A stretch of 64,000 bases of DNA. It comes from Gigaspora rosea. Lineage: Eukaryota > Glomeromycota > Glomeromycetes > Diversisporales > Gigasporaceae. Below are positions 45,658 to 57,776 of the stretch, piece after piece. Under the pieces are notes generated by a model. The model ran no database searches and had not been told where the DNA came from. It saw only the letters and a list, made by a program, of their open reading frames with translations. A program made the translations under genes and the position numbers. Each line of letters starts with the position of its first letter. Within the stretch, counting starts at the first letter, position 1. The stretch covers positions 321,887 to 385,886 of the forward strand of contig QKWP01000221.1 of NCBI GenBank assembly GCA_003550325.1, written 5' to 3'.

Positions 45658-46821
45658 TCATTGGAATGTTGCAGGTGCATTGCATAATCCAAAGGGCATG
45701 ATATTGAATTCATACGTTTCTTGTCTGGTAATGAAGGCAGTTTTCTTTTTATCCTTCTCTTTTATAGCGACTTGCCAGTATCCACTAGCTAGATCCAGAC
45801 TAGTGAACCATTGGGCTCCTTCAAAAACAGATAAAATTTCATTGATGTCAGGGAGAGGGTAAACATCTTTTTCTGTTACTGCATTTAACTTGCGATAGTC
45901 AATGCAAAGTCTCTTTTTTCCATTCTTTTTGGGTACAATAACTACAGGAGAAGACCATGGGCTACATGATTCTCTAATAATTCCTCGTCTTTCCATCTCT
46001 TCAATTTCTTTTTTAAGAAATTTTTGATCATCAGGTGAAGTTTTATAGGCTCGTTGTTTAATTGGGCTAGCATGTGGAGTGTAGATTTCGTAACAGACTT
46101 CAGTTGTTTGTCCAAGTTCCAAGGTTTGTCCTTCTTCTGAGATGTTTTCTGCAAAAATGTGGTAGTTGTTAAGAAGAATCTTTTCTGCAACCTTCTTTTC
46201 AAAGTTAGTCAAGGAGGTGTTAATTTGGAGTGTAGAAGGTGGGATTTCGATGTCAGCAGTTAATGCAACATAGGCTGCTGGGTTCTTTTTATTAATAACT
46301 TCAGTCCAGGGGTTATAGAATAAGTCTTCATCTTCCAGATCTCCTTCTTCGGTATAGTATGTTTCCATTTCTTGATCTTGTTCAATTTCATCTATCCAGT
46401 CTTCCTCATCAGTAAACTCTTCGAATTCTTCAAGTACTGGTTCTCTACTCACATGGGTTGTGTAGATTGTGGCTCTTTTTCCCAAATAGCGAATTTTTAG
46501 GGTATGGTTGTCAAAGTCAAGGTTTGCTCTGGATTTATTAAACCAGTCAGTTCCCAACAAGAGGGTCTCATCCTTGGATTCGATGACTTGCAGGTCAATG
46601 GGGATGACAATATCCTGGAGAGTAATCTTTACATCAGTGATAGAGCCTAATGCTTTTTCTCTAGCTCCATTAGCAGTAACGATAATAGTTTTAGAGTTTT
46701 GGTTAATTTTTAATCCTAATCTTTTCATTAATTTAGCAGTGATGATGCTAACGGCAGCACCAGAATCAAGAATGGCGACTACAGGTTGTCCTCTAATGTT
46801 GACATGGCATCTCATTGCCAC
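45658..46821 (-). pseudogene. Element B: protease and reverse transcriptase region (fossil)
   Basis: The retropepsin active-site motif ILDSGAAVSIIT lies near the start. After a linker come SPVVIVPKKNGKKRLCIDYR, FTSLDLASGYWQVA and MPFGLCNAPATFQ of the RT. Confidence 0.9.
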
Positions 46822-46827
46822 AGTCTT

Positions 46828-47705
46828 TCATTTGGGTCCTAATTCCACATGGTTGGCTTCCGTAACAGGTGCACTGTTTCTTTTTAAAGTTTGGGCGAGA
46901 TATTTCCGTTGGTTAGGATATTGGAGCAACTGTCCATAAGTAGCTTGGACTGGTCTGTTCAAAAGATCTTTGGAGATATCATAAGGTTCCAATTGATCAA
47001 TTACAGAGGGGAGTTTTTGGACTCTTTTTCTGGTGGGTTTGACAGGTTTAGGAGGTTCAATGGGTTCTTCTATCATGTCCTCAAATTCAGGTTCTTCAAA
47101 ATGGACAGCTCTGTTTCTTAATTTTATTTTTTTCTGGGATTCTGACTTCTTTTGAATTTCTCTTTGTGCTTCTTTTTGCACTTTTCTATTAGTGGTGCAT
47201 GGGTAACATAAATTTCTTCTTCTTCAGAGTAATCTTCTTCTGCTGCAGCATAGTGAATTCTTTGTTTGTTCTGGTTTCGGTTGGTCATCTGGTAACGTTG
47301 TTCTTTGGTTGGTAAACGTTCAGACATGCAATCTCTTGCAAAATGTCCTTTTTCACTACATCTGTAGCAAACAATATTGGATCGAGAATTATTGGTAGGC
47401 CTGGGCTTCTGGTAGAATTGATTGGATTGTTTTGGGCGATAGGTTGGCTCGGTTTGAGCACTCAAGGCAGATGCAATGGTGGCATAGTTTAATGACATTT
47501 GATTCATTTGCTGGGTAAGTTGTTCAATTTCTTTTTCATAAGCAGCAGCGTTAGGGTTACTTGGTCCAGGGTTAGCATTAGTAGCGAAGTCAGTTTTTTG
47601 TTCATAGGTTCTAGCAAGTTCAAGAAGAGCAGCTAAATCATTAGAAGCATGGGTGAGAAGAATTGGTAGGATTGCAGGGCGTAATCCCTTTTTGAAATAA
47701 AACAA
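46828..47705 (-). pseudogene. Element B: gag C-terminal region with CCHC knuckle (fossil)
   Basis: The CYRCSEKGHFARDC zinc knuckle (nucleocapsid-like RNA binding) lies around 47380-47330. Gln/Asn-rich and Lys-rich linkers lead to the protease. Confidence 0.85.
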
Positions 47706-48752
47706 TTTTTGAGCATCAGAGAGTTGTGCTGCTTGGGTGTTAACTCTCTTGACTAATCTTTTAAATCTAGCATAATAAGAGTCAACAGATTCTTCAGGGC
47801 CTTGTTTTAATGAATCCAGATCCCTAAGCCATTTGTTGTGCCATCATTGGGTACAGAAAGAGTTTTTAAAGGCAGTTTCTACAGCATTCCAATCAGTTCC
47901 TGCATTAGCATAGTTGTTAACAGTAGTGGTCCAATCATCAGCATTATTTCTAAAAAAGGCGGCAAGGACATCCTTTTTTCTAGCCAAATTCTACTTGTTT
48001 GCTTGTGCAGCTTTGTTAAAATCTTCAAGCCAGGCGAGAGGGTCTTGGGTTCCATCTCCTTTGAATGGTTCAACTCTCAATATTGTGTTTCCCTTTTCAT
48101 TTTCTTGCAAATAGCGCAGAACATCACCAGCATTTGCCATTGTGTTAATAGGTAGTGGGAGAGGAGTAGGTAGTTGTGCAGGTAGAAAAACAGGACTAGG
48201 TAGTGGGGTATGAACAGGTGTTAAAGTAAAAAGATTCTCAAAAGAGTCACTATAATCTTCAAAATCGTTGTGTAGATGGTCCTCGTCTTCAAGTTCAGCA
48301 GGTAAAGTAAATAGGTTTCTGTGAAAGCAACTTGTATAGATAGTTAAACTTGCAATACTACATATAATACCAGTAAGGTTACCAGGGGAAGAAGAATATC
48401 CAAAGCTAAAAATAAGTTTAAAAATAGTATTTTTATACTGGTGTAAGTTAAATTGGGTATAAATTTGGGATAGTCGATGAAAATATTCTAACGATTTTCC
48501 AGAGAAGTCACTAGCAGGATATTCAGCACAATACCACTGATAGAAATTTTGAAAATTTCTGGGAATAGCAGTAGTTACAGGGTAGCAGATGTTACAAGAG
48601 TCGTCTGTTTGACTTAAAGGGGAGTTAAAGAAATGTTCTTGTTGATGTATAAATAGTTTTAAGATGTATCCGTCAAAGTTAAATTGCATAAAATAATAAA
48701 TAAAAATGAAAATAATAAAGAAAATAAGAAGAAAATAAAAGAATTTTAACAA
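47706..48752 (-). pseudogene. Element B: gag N-terminal region (fossil)
   Basis: Includes MANAGDVLRYLQENEKGN and EPFKGDGTQDPLAWLEDF, a typical fungal Gypsy gag opening of the retrotransposon-gag type. Upstream is a Pro-rich and hydrophobic stretch of unclear role. Confidence 0.75.
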
Positions 48753-48970
48753 TCAAAAGCTTGAGTTTGCTTTAATTGAGTACAATATAAGTCTGCTAAT
48801 CTGAGGGTTTTCAGGGAGAAGACAATAGTTCCGTCTTTTTGCTCAGAAGAATCAACAAGTTTATCCAATTCTTGTTCAAGATATTTTTTGTAAAAAGGAG
48901 CTTTCCAGGCAAGAATATTTTCAATGTGTGCAGGTGTTTGTGGGGTTGTAGTACCTCTTCCAGGCATCAA
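48746..48970 (-). pseudogene. Element B: small leader ORF before gag
   Basis: A 74-codon ORF (MMPGRGTTTPQTPAHIENIL...) lies between the primer-binding region and gag. A diverged form of it is seen in the older copy near 56510-56735. Its role is unknown. Confidence 0.5.
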
Positions 48971-49277
48971 ATTTCAAGTTGGTTTGGTTGGTTATACCTC
49001 AGTATTTAATTCCGAACGATAGTTTCGCGATGTATGTCACGTGACCAAAAATTTCTTTCTTGACGTCCAAAAATGCCGTCAACACGATTTACAGATTCCA
49101 GAGGCGTTTTCGTCCTAAGATAAGCTTATAGGAAAAGATGCGGAATCGTCCAAAGGGTATACAGTCCAAATTTCAGCTCGATCAGAGCAATATTGGTTTA
49201 CTTTACTTAGTGGCAAACGTTCCACGAAGGCAACGTTTCAAATTTTATCTTTCCAAAATTCAGCACAGGTAGAGAAA

Positions 49278-49297
49278 GTATCTCACAGTCACCACTA
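49278..49297 (-). other. Primer-binding-site-like sequence of element B
   Basis: On the minus strand, just inside the 5' LTR, TGGTGACTGTGAG lies within a few bases of the LTR end. It begins with the TGG complementary to a tRNA CCA end. The older copy keeps GTGACTGTGAGATAC at the same place. Confidence 0.5.
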
Positions 49298-49300
49298 ATT

Positions 49301-50035
49301 CGTTATCCTATATCCACTTCTTCAAAGATATTAGGTAACTAGAGAGATCTTAGACAGTGAACACTTTGTGTAACCTCACTTTGTTACTGTGATATATCTA
49401 AGTCGGAAGGCGTTTTCTAATAAAACTTATCAAAGAAGATTTAAGGCAATTTGCAATTACGAAAGAGGCTACAATTAGAAGTATATGAGGATACTAATAA
49501 NAAAAGTATATGAGGATACTAATAACTGTTTGATTTGTGTAGTTAATAGTTGTTTTTATTATTGAAAGAGTATGAAGACTCGATGTTGAACTTGGGGTCC
49601 ACATCAGCCGCTTTTATACTTTTTGAATTTTACAAATGTAACAGTCAATATCTTTTACATGAGTAATATATACTACAACTACTATTAATAAAATATATAG
49701 TATAACTAGTATAAATATAATATATGTAATAAATGATATAAATATAATATATGAGATATCTAGAATATAAGCTATAAATATGACATCTTTTAGATATGTC
49801 AGATCTACGATTTTTACCCGCAGCAATCTCCTAGCCAATCAGATTGCTGATCTATTAATAAGTATAGGAGTAAATGTTTGACAACTTCTATCTTGGCAGC
49901 CAGAGGTCGTACAGGGACGTACTATAGCTCATTCGAACCGTCTCGGCGAGCTGAGTCGGATGGTGGTAGTTTCATCGAATTTGGATCACTGGTTCAAATG
50001 TTATGTCCGTTTTTGTGATATTTTACAGGTCAACA
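49301..50035 (-). repeat. LTR of Gypsy element B (5' LTR)
   Basis: The counterpart of 40815-41500. A single N at 49501 is followed by a repeat of the preceding 21 bases, so part of its extra length is an assembly artefact. Confidence 0.9.
49501..49501. other. Single-N assembly join inside an LTR
   Basis: AAGTATATGAGGATACTAAT occurs both before and after the N, but only once in the two related LTRs. Confidence 0.9.
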
Positions 50036-50872
50036 CCGTGTGGGTCGACTTTAACGTTTTCGTCTTTGAGGTAAGCGGTTCCGGCAAGATCATATGAGCT
50101 TTGTATAATAGGAATTTTAAACTTCACTTTTTGTATCTTCAACTGCCTTCTAGCCTCATCTACATTTTCATCTGCGTCAGAATCATTTTCTCCAAACTTA
50201 TATTCAATGTTTTTATTGCCCAAGTGGTTTTACACTACTCGACATCAGAGTCATTAGAGTCGCTCGACTCGTTTTCGTAAAATATAGTAGGCGGAATACC
50301 ATCAGGAACTGTGAGAAACGGGGAGATTATCTTATTTCGTCGGGTAGAGACATTTATAACGGACGAATTCCTTGACGATATAATTGAGGAATTTCCGGAA
50401 GAAGAATCGTTAGGCACTTGACATACTAGAGGGGCAACTGATTAAAACTCAAAGAGGTGAGTACTTCTTTTTGTTTATAATTTGAAGGTACAACAGGATT
50501 ATTAATCTTAAATTGTTCTTTTTGGACTGAGGAGTCCGAAGTCACTTGAGAAGACCTAGGAGTCTCGCAAGAAGCCATTAAAGCAAACGCGAACATAATT
50601 TGTGAGGCAAGATTATAATTATGGCTACCATTATTAAATTGAGCCCCCGTGAGAGTAGAGGCAGCAATAGGCGCTATAAAAGGGGACGTGTTAACCGAGA
50701 TAGATATAGGGTTATTAGGAGGTCTAAAGGAGCCCCTATGGTTCTCTTCTTCTACCCCTGAATAATTATAAACACGGTCTTCTAATTCTTCTTTTTCATA
50801 CTCGTCACTTTCACTGGAGTCATATTCGGACTCTTCACTTTCCTCTAGGGATCGAATTTTTGTAGGTTGATT
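50036..50872 (-). pseudogene. Element A: linker between protease and RT (fossil)
   Basis: Acidic/Ser-rich coding-like sequence (for example FGENDSDADENVDEARR) lies between the protease and the insertion of element B. No named domain. Confidence 0.5.
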
Positions 50873-51133
50873 CTATCCCAAGGGATCATGGGTAAGGGTT
50901 CGAAATTTCACGGGGGTCACTATTTCCTTTCCATCCCAGGTAAGCGTTATTTCAGAGGTCGTCCAATCGATTTTAGCTTGAACTTTAGATAACCAATCAT
51001 TTCCTAATATAGCACTATAAGAATTGGCATCAGTGACTACCACATCTACCGGAATCTCAACCCCTCCGACAACGAAAGGGAAGTCAGAAATTTCGCCTAA
51101 AGGCCGCTTGCTTTCTCCATGTACGTTTACCAT
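50873..51133 (-). pseudogene. Element A: protease region (fossil)
   Basis: IPVDVVVTDANSYSAILGND and WLSKVQAKIDW fit the second half of a Gypsy retropepsin (ILGxDWL landmark). The active-site half belongs to the adjacent upstream part. Confidence 0.75.
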
Positions 51134-51970
51134 ATTGATGGTAGAGGGCCACTCTACCTTAATACCTAAGCCACATAGTAGATGTAAAGAAACAACACTT
51201 CCCGAGAATCCATTGAATGTCTACTATCAAAGATATAGTTTCTCCTAATACAACAGCATCACAATAAAGGGCAGTGGATTTGGTGTTTGGGGTAATATTA
51301 ATATTAACTTTTAATTTTCTTTTTAAGGGAACTTTTTTCTGTTGCAGGCTTCGATTCAACTCGACACGTAAAGACGCAACAAGTTGAAGAAGTTGCCCAA
51401 AGGTAATATTAGCCATTTTATCTCTTAAATCAGTTATAATAGAGTATAGAGGGACAAGTGAAGAAATTTGCGGCATCTCGTCTTCAGGAACCCTTCGCCT
51501 TGTCATAGGAGCCCGCTTGGGTTTAGTTAAAATAGTTTTAGATGAATTTTCAACCTCCTTAACTTCTTTTTCTTTATTTATTTTTTGTTCATTTTGCAAT
51601 AATTGTTCTAATGTCTCTTCCTCTTCCGATTCCAGGTCACCATCTTCTTCTCGGCGGCGTTTAGTTCGAGGCAGTGCATCATTACGGGACCCTACAGCAA
51701 ATAGTGGGACATTCTCAACCAGAATGTTAAGGTACGTAGTTTGGTTATGTGTTGTATTACTTTGGTTCTCAGAATTACTGTAAGTATTTTGTTGACTATT
51801 AAAGGCATTCAAGTTAGTAGCCATAGCAAGAAGAGCTTGCAAAGCCTCTTGTGTCTGATTTCCCATACCCTCCGTCTGGAGCATATGGGCATTACTATTA
51901 TTCATAACCCCAGGGCCACCAGACGTAGTCGAATTCAAAGGAATCGTATGAGAGTAAGTAGACGTAGCTG
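51134..51970 (-). pseudogene. Element A: gag-like region before the protease (fossil)
   Basis: A Gln/Asn-rich opening, an acidic segment (GDLESEEEETLEQLLQNE), basic KPKRAPMTRRR, then NITFGQLLQLVASLR, which parallels ATYGQLLQYPNQRK before the protease of element B. No CCHC knuckle is seen in what remains. Confidence 0.6.
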
Positions 51971-52000
51971 AGACCCTGGCTGTCCGAGGTGGTAGGTTTG

Positions 52001-52439
52001 TCTACCTGGAATGTAATTCTGCAGAATATTTATAGGTACCGTATTACTTCACTGAAACTATAAAAAAATTGAAAATATTATTATTATATATTAATTATGT
52101 TTTTATTATATTTTAAAAAACGTTATAATTACTAGTTATAAGTTAATAATAATAATATAAATAATATATATTAAAACTGTTTTAGTAATATTAATAAAAA
52201 CATTTTTAAAAACTAAATAAATTTCATATTTATAGTATAATATAAATATTTATATTATATAAATATATCATATTATAATATATTTTATAATATTAAATAT
52301 AATATAAATAAAACAAATCAATAATATAATAATTTAAACAAATGTGTTTACCCCAAAATCTCGCAAAAAAGATTTTTTGTTAAAATACGAAGGATGGTTT
52401 CATAAGCAAAATTACGAGATATAAGCATTTTTTAAAAAT
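52001..52439. other. AT-rich flank right of element A
   Basis: No LTR of element A is recognised. A short piece near 52340-52430 matches the interior of the 15199 MITE. Confidence 0.4.
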
Positions 52440-53110
52440 AATTTTGGTTTAAAAAATATTTTTAAAAAACTTATTTTAATATATTTTTAAAATATAATAA
52501 TAATGTTTTTATAATATTTTTAATAATATTAAAATAATGTTTTAAAAATATTTTAAAAAAATTATTTAAATTTTTTTTTAAAATATAATAATAATATTTT
52601 TACAATATTTTTAATAATGTATTAAAAACATTTTTAAAAGTTTATTTTAAGTTATTTTTAAATAATAATAATAATGTTTTTATAATAATTTTGATAATAT
52701 TAAAATAATGCTTTAAAAACATTTTTAAAAAGCTTATTTTAAACTATTTTTAAAATATAATAATAATGTTTTTATGATATTTTTAATATATTAAAATAAT
52801 GTTTTAAAAACATTTTTAAAAATTTATTTAAAGTTATTTTTAAATATAATAATAATGTTTTTATAATAATTTTTATAATATTAAAATAATGCTTTAAAAA
52901 CATTTTTAAAAAATTTATTTTAAAGTATTTTTAAAATATAGCAATAATATTTTTATAATATTTTTAATAATATTAAAATAATATTTTAAAATATTTTTAA
53001 ACAATTTATTTTAAACTATTTTTAAAATATCATAATAATGTTTTTATAATAATTTTATAATATTTTTAAAACAGATTTAAATTTTTATTTTATTTTTAAA
53101 ATTTTTATTA
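52440..53110. repeat. AT-only satellite, about 90-bp unit
   Basis: TAATAATGTTTTTATAAT followed by TTAAAATAATG and TTTAAAAACATTTTTAAA recurs about seven times (near 52500, 52590, 52670, 52765, 52855, 52945 and 53035). It is almost entirely A and T. Confidence 0.8.
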
Positions 53111-54103
53111 TATTATTAATATATTATAAAAATATTATTAAAATATTTTTTTATATAAAAGCATATTTATTATATTTTCAAAATATTATTATTTTATTAT
53201 AAAAACATATATATATTTTTTTAAGTTTCAGTAAAGTTATTCCGGTTAACGTTTGATTATGGAAATTACATATTTAAAGATCATTTGATTATTAGATCAT
53301 TCGAATCCTGATTTATCTAAGTTCTATTTTCTGGGGTTGTATATGCATAAATTCTTATTGTGAATTACGCGTGACTCATAAACCATGTTAAAATCAAGTA
53401 AGGTTATTGTCAAACTTATTTGCATATTTGATTGCGAATAATCTATTTTTAATAAGAGGTTTAGATTCAGGATAAAAACAGGTTAGGATGTTTACCATGA
53501 TTAAAAAATATGCAATAATCTATGATGTCGTAGTGATAAGTAGATTTTTCTTTATAATACAATATCATGCAATCTAACCAAAAATAAATATGAAATCGTA
53601 GGCATGCTTACATATATAAAATATTAAATATATCCTCATACAATGCATGTACTGTACATAGTAATATAATAAATATAAATAATAAATTAATTAAATCATA
53701 TATATCAAGTTTGAAGTTTACTTCTAACATCTAATCTACTAATTTGCACAGATATATCTAAATCATTCAATTCCAAGCCCCTGAATTTATATCAAGCAAA
53801 TGCCAACTCTAAGCATAAGATATTTCTGCATATACACGTTTATATGCATACGTTAATATGCCATAAACATTATATGCATATAAATGATCATACGACATTC
53901 ATGTGACAAAGAATACCCAATCAAAAGACAAAATGCCTGATTACGGTTATCATTAAGTAGTATAAAGATATTATATTTTACATTTATTAAATATACATTT
54001 TTAATTAATATTACATACTTTATTATATATTACATATTATTTTTACATTATTACAAATATTTTAAACTACTTTCGCACTTCGTCGCATCTAATTCTATTA
54101 CTA
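53111..54103. other. AT-rich stretch without a gene
   Basis: Only simple A/T tracts and TATGCATA-type words (53820-53890) are seen. Confidence 0.45.
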
Positions 54104-54521
54104 CAGTGCAGGTCATTTAAAGACTACATTTTAAATTTTGTCACATTTTCAAAAAATTTCATAGTAAAATTTGACGTCTTTGTGAATCCTTGCATTTTGA
54201 TTGGCTAAAAATTAATTATTAAAAATATTTTAAAATTAATTTTAAAATAAATTTAAAAATAAATTTAAAATAAACAAAAAAAAAAAAAAAAAAAAAAAAA
54301 AATAAAACATTTCAGGCCAAATTTTTACGTATCATATAAAAATACTATACTTTTAAACACATTAATTGAAAAAGTATACAATGCTTTTTTATAAAATAAG
54401 GCTGCTAAGTTGTAGCAAATTAGCTAAACTACAAAATAGTGGCACGTTTTTTGTGATATTGTTTTTATATTAAATATTATTAGCTATTAAAATTTGTGTA
54501 GTCTTTAAGCGCCCCGCACTA
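54104..54521. mobile_element. Putative hAT-like MITE with CAGTGC end
   Basis: CAGTGCAGGTCATTTAAAGA and TCTTTAAGCGCCCCGCACTA are imperfect inverted termini sharing TTTAAAGACTACA / TGTAGTCTTTAA. The interior holds a run of about 27 A. A clear 8-bp target duplication is not seen. Confidence 0.6.
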
Positions 54522-54539
54522 TATATACAAAAAACTAGC

Positions 54540-55860
54540 CCTATATACTTATTTTCGCTCACCCACAGTTAGCTATTATCTTCGCTTCTTTGTTTTCTAT
54601 CATTTTTGAAAGTGTCAGAAGTTGTTGTTTTTCTCGCAAAGTGCCGAAATAAAATAAATTAATAAAAAAATTTAAAAATAACCAAAAAAACAAAAACAAA
54701 AAACACGAAACAAAAAAAAAATAAAGCGAAACCTTGCAAGAACTTGCAAAAACTTGCAAAAATTAGCAAAAACTTGCAAAAACTTGCACCATTTCTTTAA
54801 AGGAGCGTTCTTGAAAATTTAAAAATTGTTAGGGGTGTGTTCTTGAAAGTGTTGGAAGTCGTCGTTGGAATGCGCAAGGTTTCAAAAAGTTTTGTTTTCT
54901 CCAAAGTGCCGAATTAAAATAAATTAATAAAAAATTTTAAAAATAAACCAAAAAAACAAAAACAAAAAACATGAAACGAAACTTTGCAAGAACTTGTAAA
55001 AACTTGTGAAAACTTGTGAAAACTTGCGAAAACTTGCGCCCATTTCTCTAAAGAAGTGTTCTTGAAATTGCTGGTATGTGTTCTTGAAAGTGTCGAAAGT
55101 CGTAGTTGGCATGCGCAAGGTTTCGAAAAGTTTTGGTTTTTCTCGCAAAGTGCCAAAATAAAAATAATTAAAATAATTAAAAAATAAACTAAAAAAACAA
55201 AAACAAAAAACACGAAACGAAAAATAAATAAAGCGAAACCTTGCAAGAACTTGCAAAAACTTGCAAAAACTTGCATTCATTTCTTTAAAGAAGCGTTCTT
55301 GAAAGTTTAGAAATTGCTGGGGTATGTTCTTGAAAGTGTTGTAGTTGGCATGTGCAAGGTTTTGAAAAGTTGGTTGTTTTTCTTGTAAAGTGTCGAAATA
55401 AAAATAAAATAAAAAAATTAAAAAATAAATAAATAAAAAAAATGAAAAAAAAACAAAAAAAAACAAAAAAACGAACAAAAACAAAAATGAAAAACAAAAA
55501 AAGTAAAAAAAATCAAAATAAAAGATTTAATTATAAACAAAAAATCTAATCTGATCTTGTAGTACAGAATTTGAATATCATTAAACTATTTCGAACTATT
55601 TCGAAAAATCAGTCTAATGTGCAATTCAGGTTACAGATCTACTGATACAGCTTGGTTTTCTAGTCCTAAAATATTTTAAAAGGGTTCTCAATATTTCGTA
55701 ATATATTTCGAAATATTTCGAAATTACTTTCATAATATTTTGAAAATTTGATATTTCAAAATATTTCACAATATATTACGTAATATTTTGATTATATTAT
55801 GGTTTGTAAGATCTTACGTAAGATTACGCTATTATAAATTTGCTGATATAGTACGATTAT
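54540..55860 (-). repeat. Dispersed repeat block, inverted partner of 11.2-12.4 kb
   Basis: Four tandem units of about 240-250 bp (landmark CATTTCTTTAAAGAAGCGTT near 54786, 55035 and 55273), followed by unique anchors shared with 11230-11680 in inverted orientation. It holds the empty target site of the 186-bp retroposon at 55743-55756. Phe-rich ORFs on the minus strand are by-products. Confidence 0.75.
55743..55756. other. Empty insertion site for the 186-bp retroposon
   Basis: AAAATTTGATATTT is the single-copy reverse complement of the 14-bp repeat that flanks the insertion at 11333-11518. Confidence 0.8.
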
Positions 55861-56050
55861 TAGGAGAAAAAGAATATCTAAAGCTAAAGATAAGTTTAAA
55901 ATAGTATTTTTATATAAGGGTAAATTAAATTGAGTATAAATTTGGGATATTTGATGGAAATATTCTAATGATTTTCTAGAGAAGTCACTAACAGGATATT
56001 TAGCACAATACCACTGATAAAAATTTTGAAAATTTCTGGAAATAATGGTA

Positions 56051-56187
56051 GTTATCGTGCAAACTCATATAATTATAAAAAATTTTCTTATTGTTATTTT
56101 TTGTATGTTATTACGTAAGCACAACAATCCCAAATTAAAACTCAGTTAGCCAACCATAACTTTTAAATCATAATCATAATTGCACGA
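56051..56187. mobile_element. Small MITE, GTTATCGTGCAA ends
   Basis: Perfect 12-bp inverted termini GTTATCGTGCAA / TTGCACGATAAC. It is absent from the matching position in element B. Confidence 0.7.
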
Positions 56188-56190
56188 TAA

Positions 56191-56335
56191 CATTGATATT
56201 GGATCATGTGATAATAAATATCACAAAATTTGTTTTGTCAGAACAAATAATTGGTCGAAACGTGCTGCTACACGGTACATGTCAGCCAATCATTTGCTTT
56301 GACAAACCAAATTTCATCGTTGCATGACCAATATC
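56191..56335. mobile_element. Adjacent inverted-repeat insert, GATATTGG ends
   Basis: GATATTGGATCATG and CATGACCAATATC are imperfect inverted ends with complementary TTTGTTTTGTCAGA-like interior words. It is also absent from element B. With the preceding element it forms one compound insertion. Confidence 0.55.
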
Positions 56336-57063
56336 TTATAATTATGGGATAGCAAATATTATAAGAGTTGTCTGTTTAACTTAAATGGGATTTTGAAAAA
56401 TGTTCTCTTTGATGTATAAATAATTTTAAGATGTATCCTTCAAAGTTAAATTGCATATAATAATAAAATAAAATAATAATAATAATAAAGTAAATAAGAA
56501 AAATAAAAGTTTTAACAATTAAAAGCTTGCGTTTGCTTTAACTAGGTACAATATAAATCTGCTAATTTGATGGTTTTCAAAGAGAAGACAATAGTTCTGT
56601 CTTTTTGCTCAAAAGAGTTAACAAGTTTATCCAATTCTTGTTCAAGATATTTCTTGTAGAAAGAGCTTTCTAAGCAAGAGTGTTTTTAATATGTGCAGGT
56701 GTTTGTGGGTTGCAGTACCTCTTTTAGGCATCAAATTTCAAGTTGGTTTAGTTGGTTATACCTCAGTATTTAATTTCGTATGATAGTTTCGTAATATATG
56801 TTACGTGACCAAAGATTTTCTTCTTAATGATAAAAGATGCTGTCAACACGATTTACAAATTCCAGTGGCGTTTTCGTTCTAAGATAAGCTTAGTAGAAAG
56901 ATGCAAAATCCTTCAAAGAGTATACAGCCAAAATTTTAGCTCAATCGAAGCAAAATTGATTGACTTTATTTAGTGGCAACCGTTCTACAAAATCAAAGAT
57001 TCAAATTTTATTTTTCAAAATACAGCGCAGGATTGAGAAAGTATCTCACAGTCACTACCAATT

Positions 57064-57776
57064 TGTTATTCTATATACTTCTTCAAAGATATTAGGTAAC
57101 TAGAGTGAGTTTAGATAGTTAACACTTTGTGTAACTTAAACTTTGTTACTGTGGTATATCTAAATCGATATAGCATTTTTATCAAAAATATAACAAAAAA
57201 GATTTAAGGCAATTTGCAATTACAAAAGAGGCTACAATTAAAAGTATATGAGGATACTAATAATTGTTTAATTTGTATGGTAAATAGTTGTATTTATTTA
57301 TTGAAAAAGTATGAAGACTCGATATTGAACTTGAGATCCACATCAGCTGCTTTTATACTTTTTGAAATTTTACAAATGTAATAGTCAATATCTACTACAT
57401 GTGTAATATATACTACAACTACTATTAATAAAATATATAGTATAAATATAATAAATAAATAAATGTCATAAATGATAAATATGTAATAAATGGAATATCT
57501 GGAATATATACTATAAAAAACTATATCTGGCAGATATAGCATATATGGCATATTTGCCTGCAGCAATCGCCTAGCAAATCAGATTGCTGATCTATAAATA
57601 AATTTAGAAATAAATATTTGATAACTCCTATATCAGCAACTAGTAGTTATACAGAGACGAATTTATAGCTCATTAGAACCGTCTCGATGAGCTGGTTCAA
57701 ATGGTAGTAGTTTCATCGAATTCTGATTACTGGATTAAGAGTTATGCCCGTTTTTGTGGTCTTTCATAGGTCAACA
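57064..57776 (-). repeat. Older LTR of the element B family
   Basis: TGTTAT...CAACA borders are present and it aligns with both LTRs of element B along its length, but with many more substitutions. A primer-binding-like GTGACTGTGAGATAC lies just inside. Confidence 0.85.

Larger units (their letters stand above)
40815..50035 (-). mobile_element. Ty3/Gypsy fossil, element B (nested in element A)
   Basis: Two LTRs bracket a minus-strand internal region in the order leader ORF, gag, CCHC knuckle, protease, RT, RNase H, integrase and extra ORF. All parts of a Gypsy element are recognisable, but the coding region is broken in several places. The LTRs differ at roughly 17-20 sites over about 690 bp, so insertion is fairly recent but not new. 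The flanking tetranucleotides CCGC and CCGT are a probable short target duplication. Confidence 0.9.
36600..52000 (-). mobile_element. Ty3/Gypsy fossil, element A (interrupted by element B)
   Basis: This is a minus-strand Ty3/Gypsy element whose gag-protease part lies at 50036-51970 and whose RT-RNase H-integrase part lies at 37106-40814. The 9.2-kb element B is inserted between them. The domain order (protease, RT, RNase H, integrase) is that of Gypsy. The element is broken by several interruptions besides the insertion, and its 5' LTR is not visible. It is older than element B. Confidence 0.85.
55861..57776 (-). mobile_element. Older Gypsy fossil of the element B family
   Basis: Sequence similar to the gag-leader part of element B (compare 48360-49300) is followed by an LTR at 57064-57776. 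It is more diverged than either LTR of element B, hence older. It is truncated on the left, broken, and contains short inverted-repeat inserts. Confidence 0.8.

Noticed and set aside
46508-46939. Plus-strand ORFs inside the Gypsy elements (for example 143 codons)
   Set aside because: They are antisense shadows of the protease-RT and gag regions of element B.
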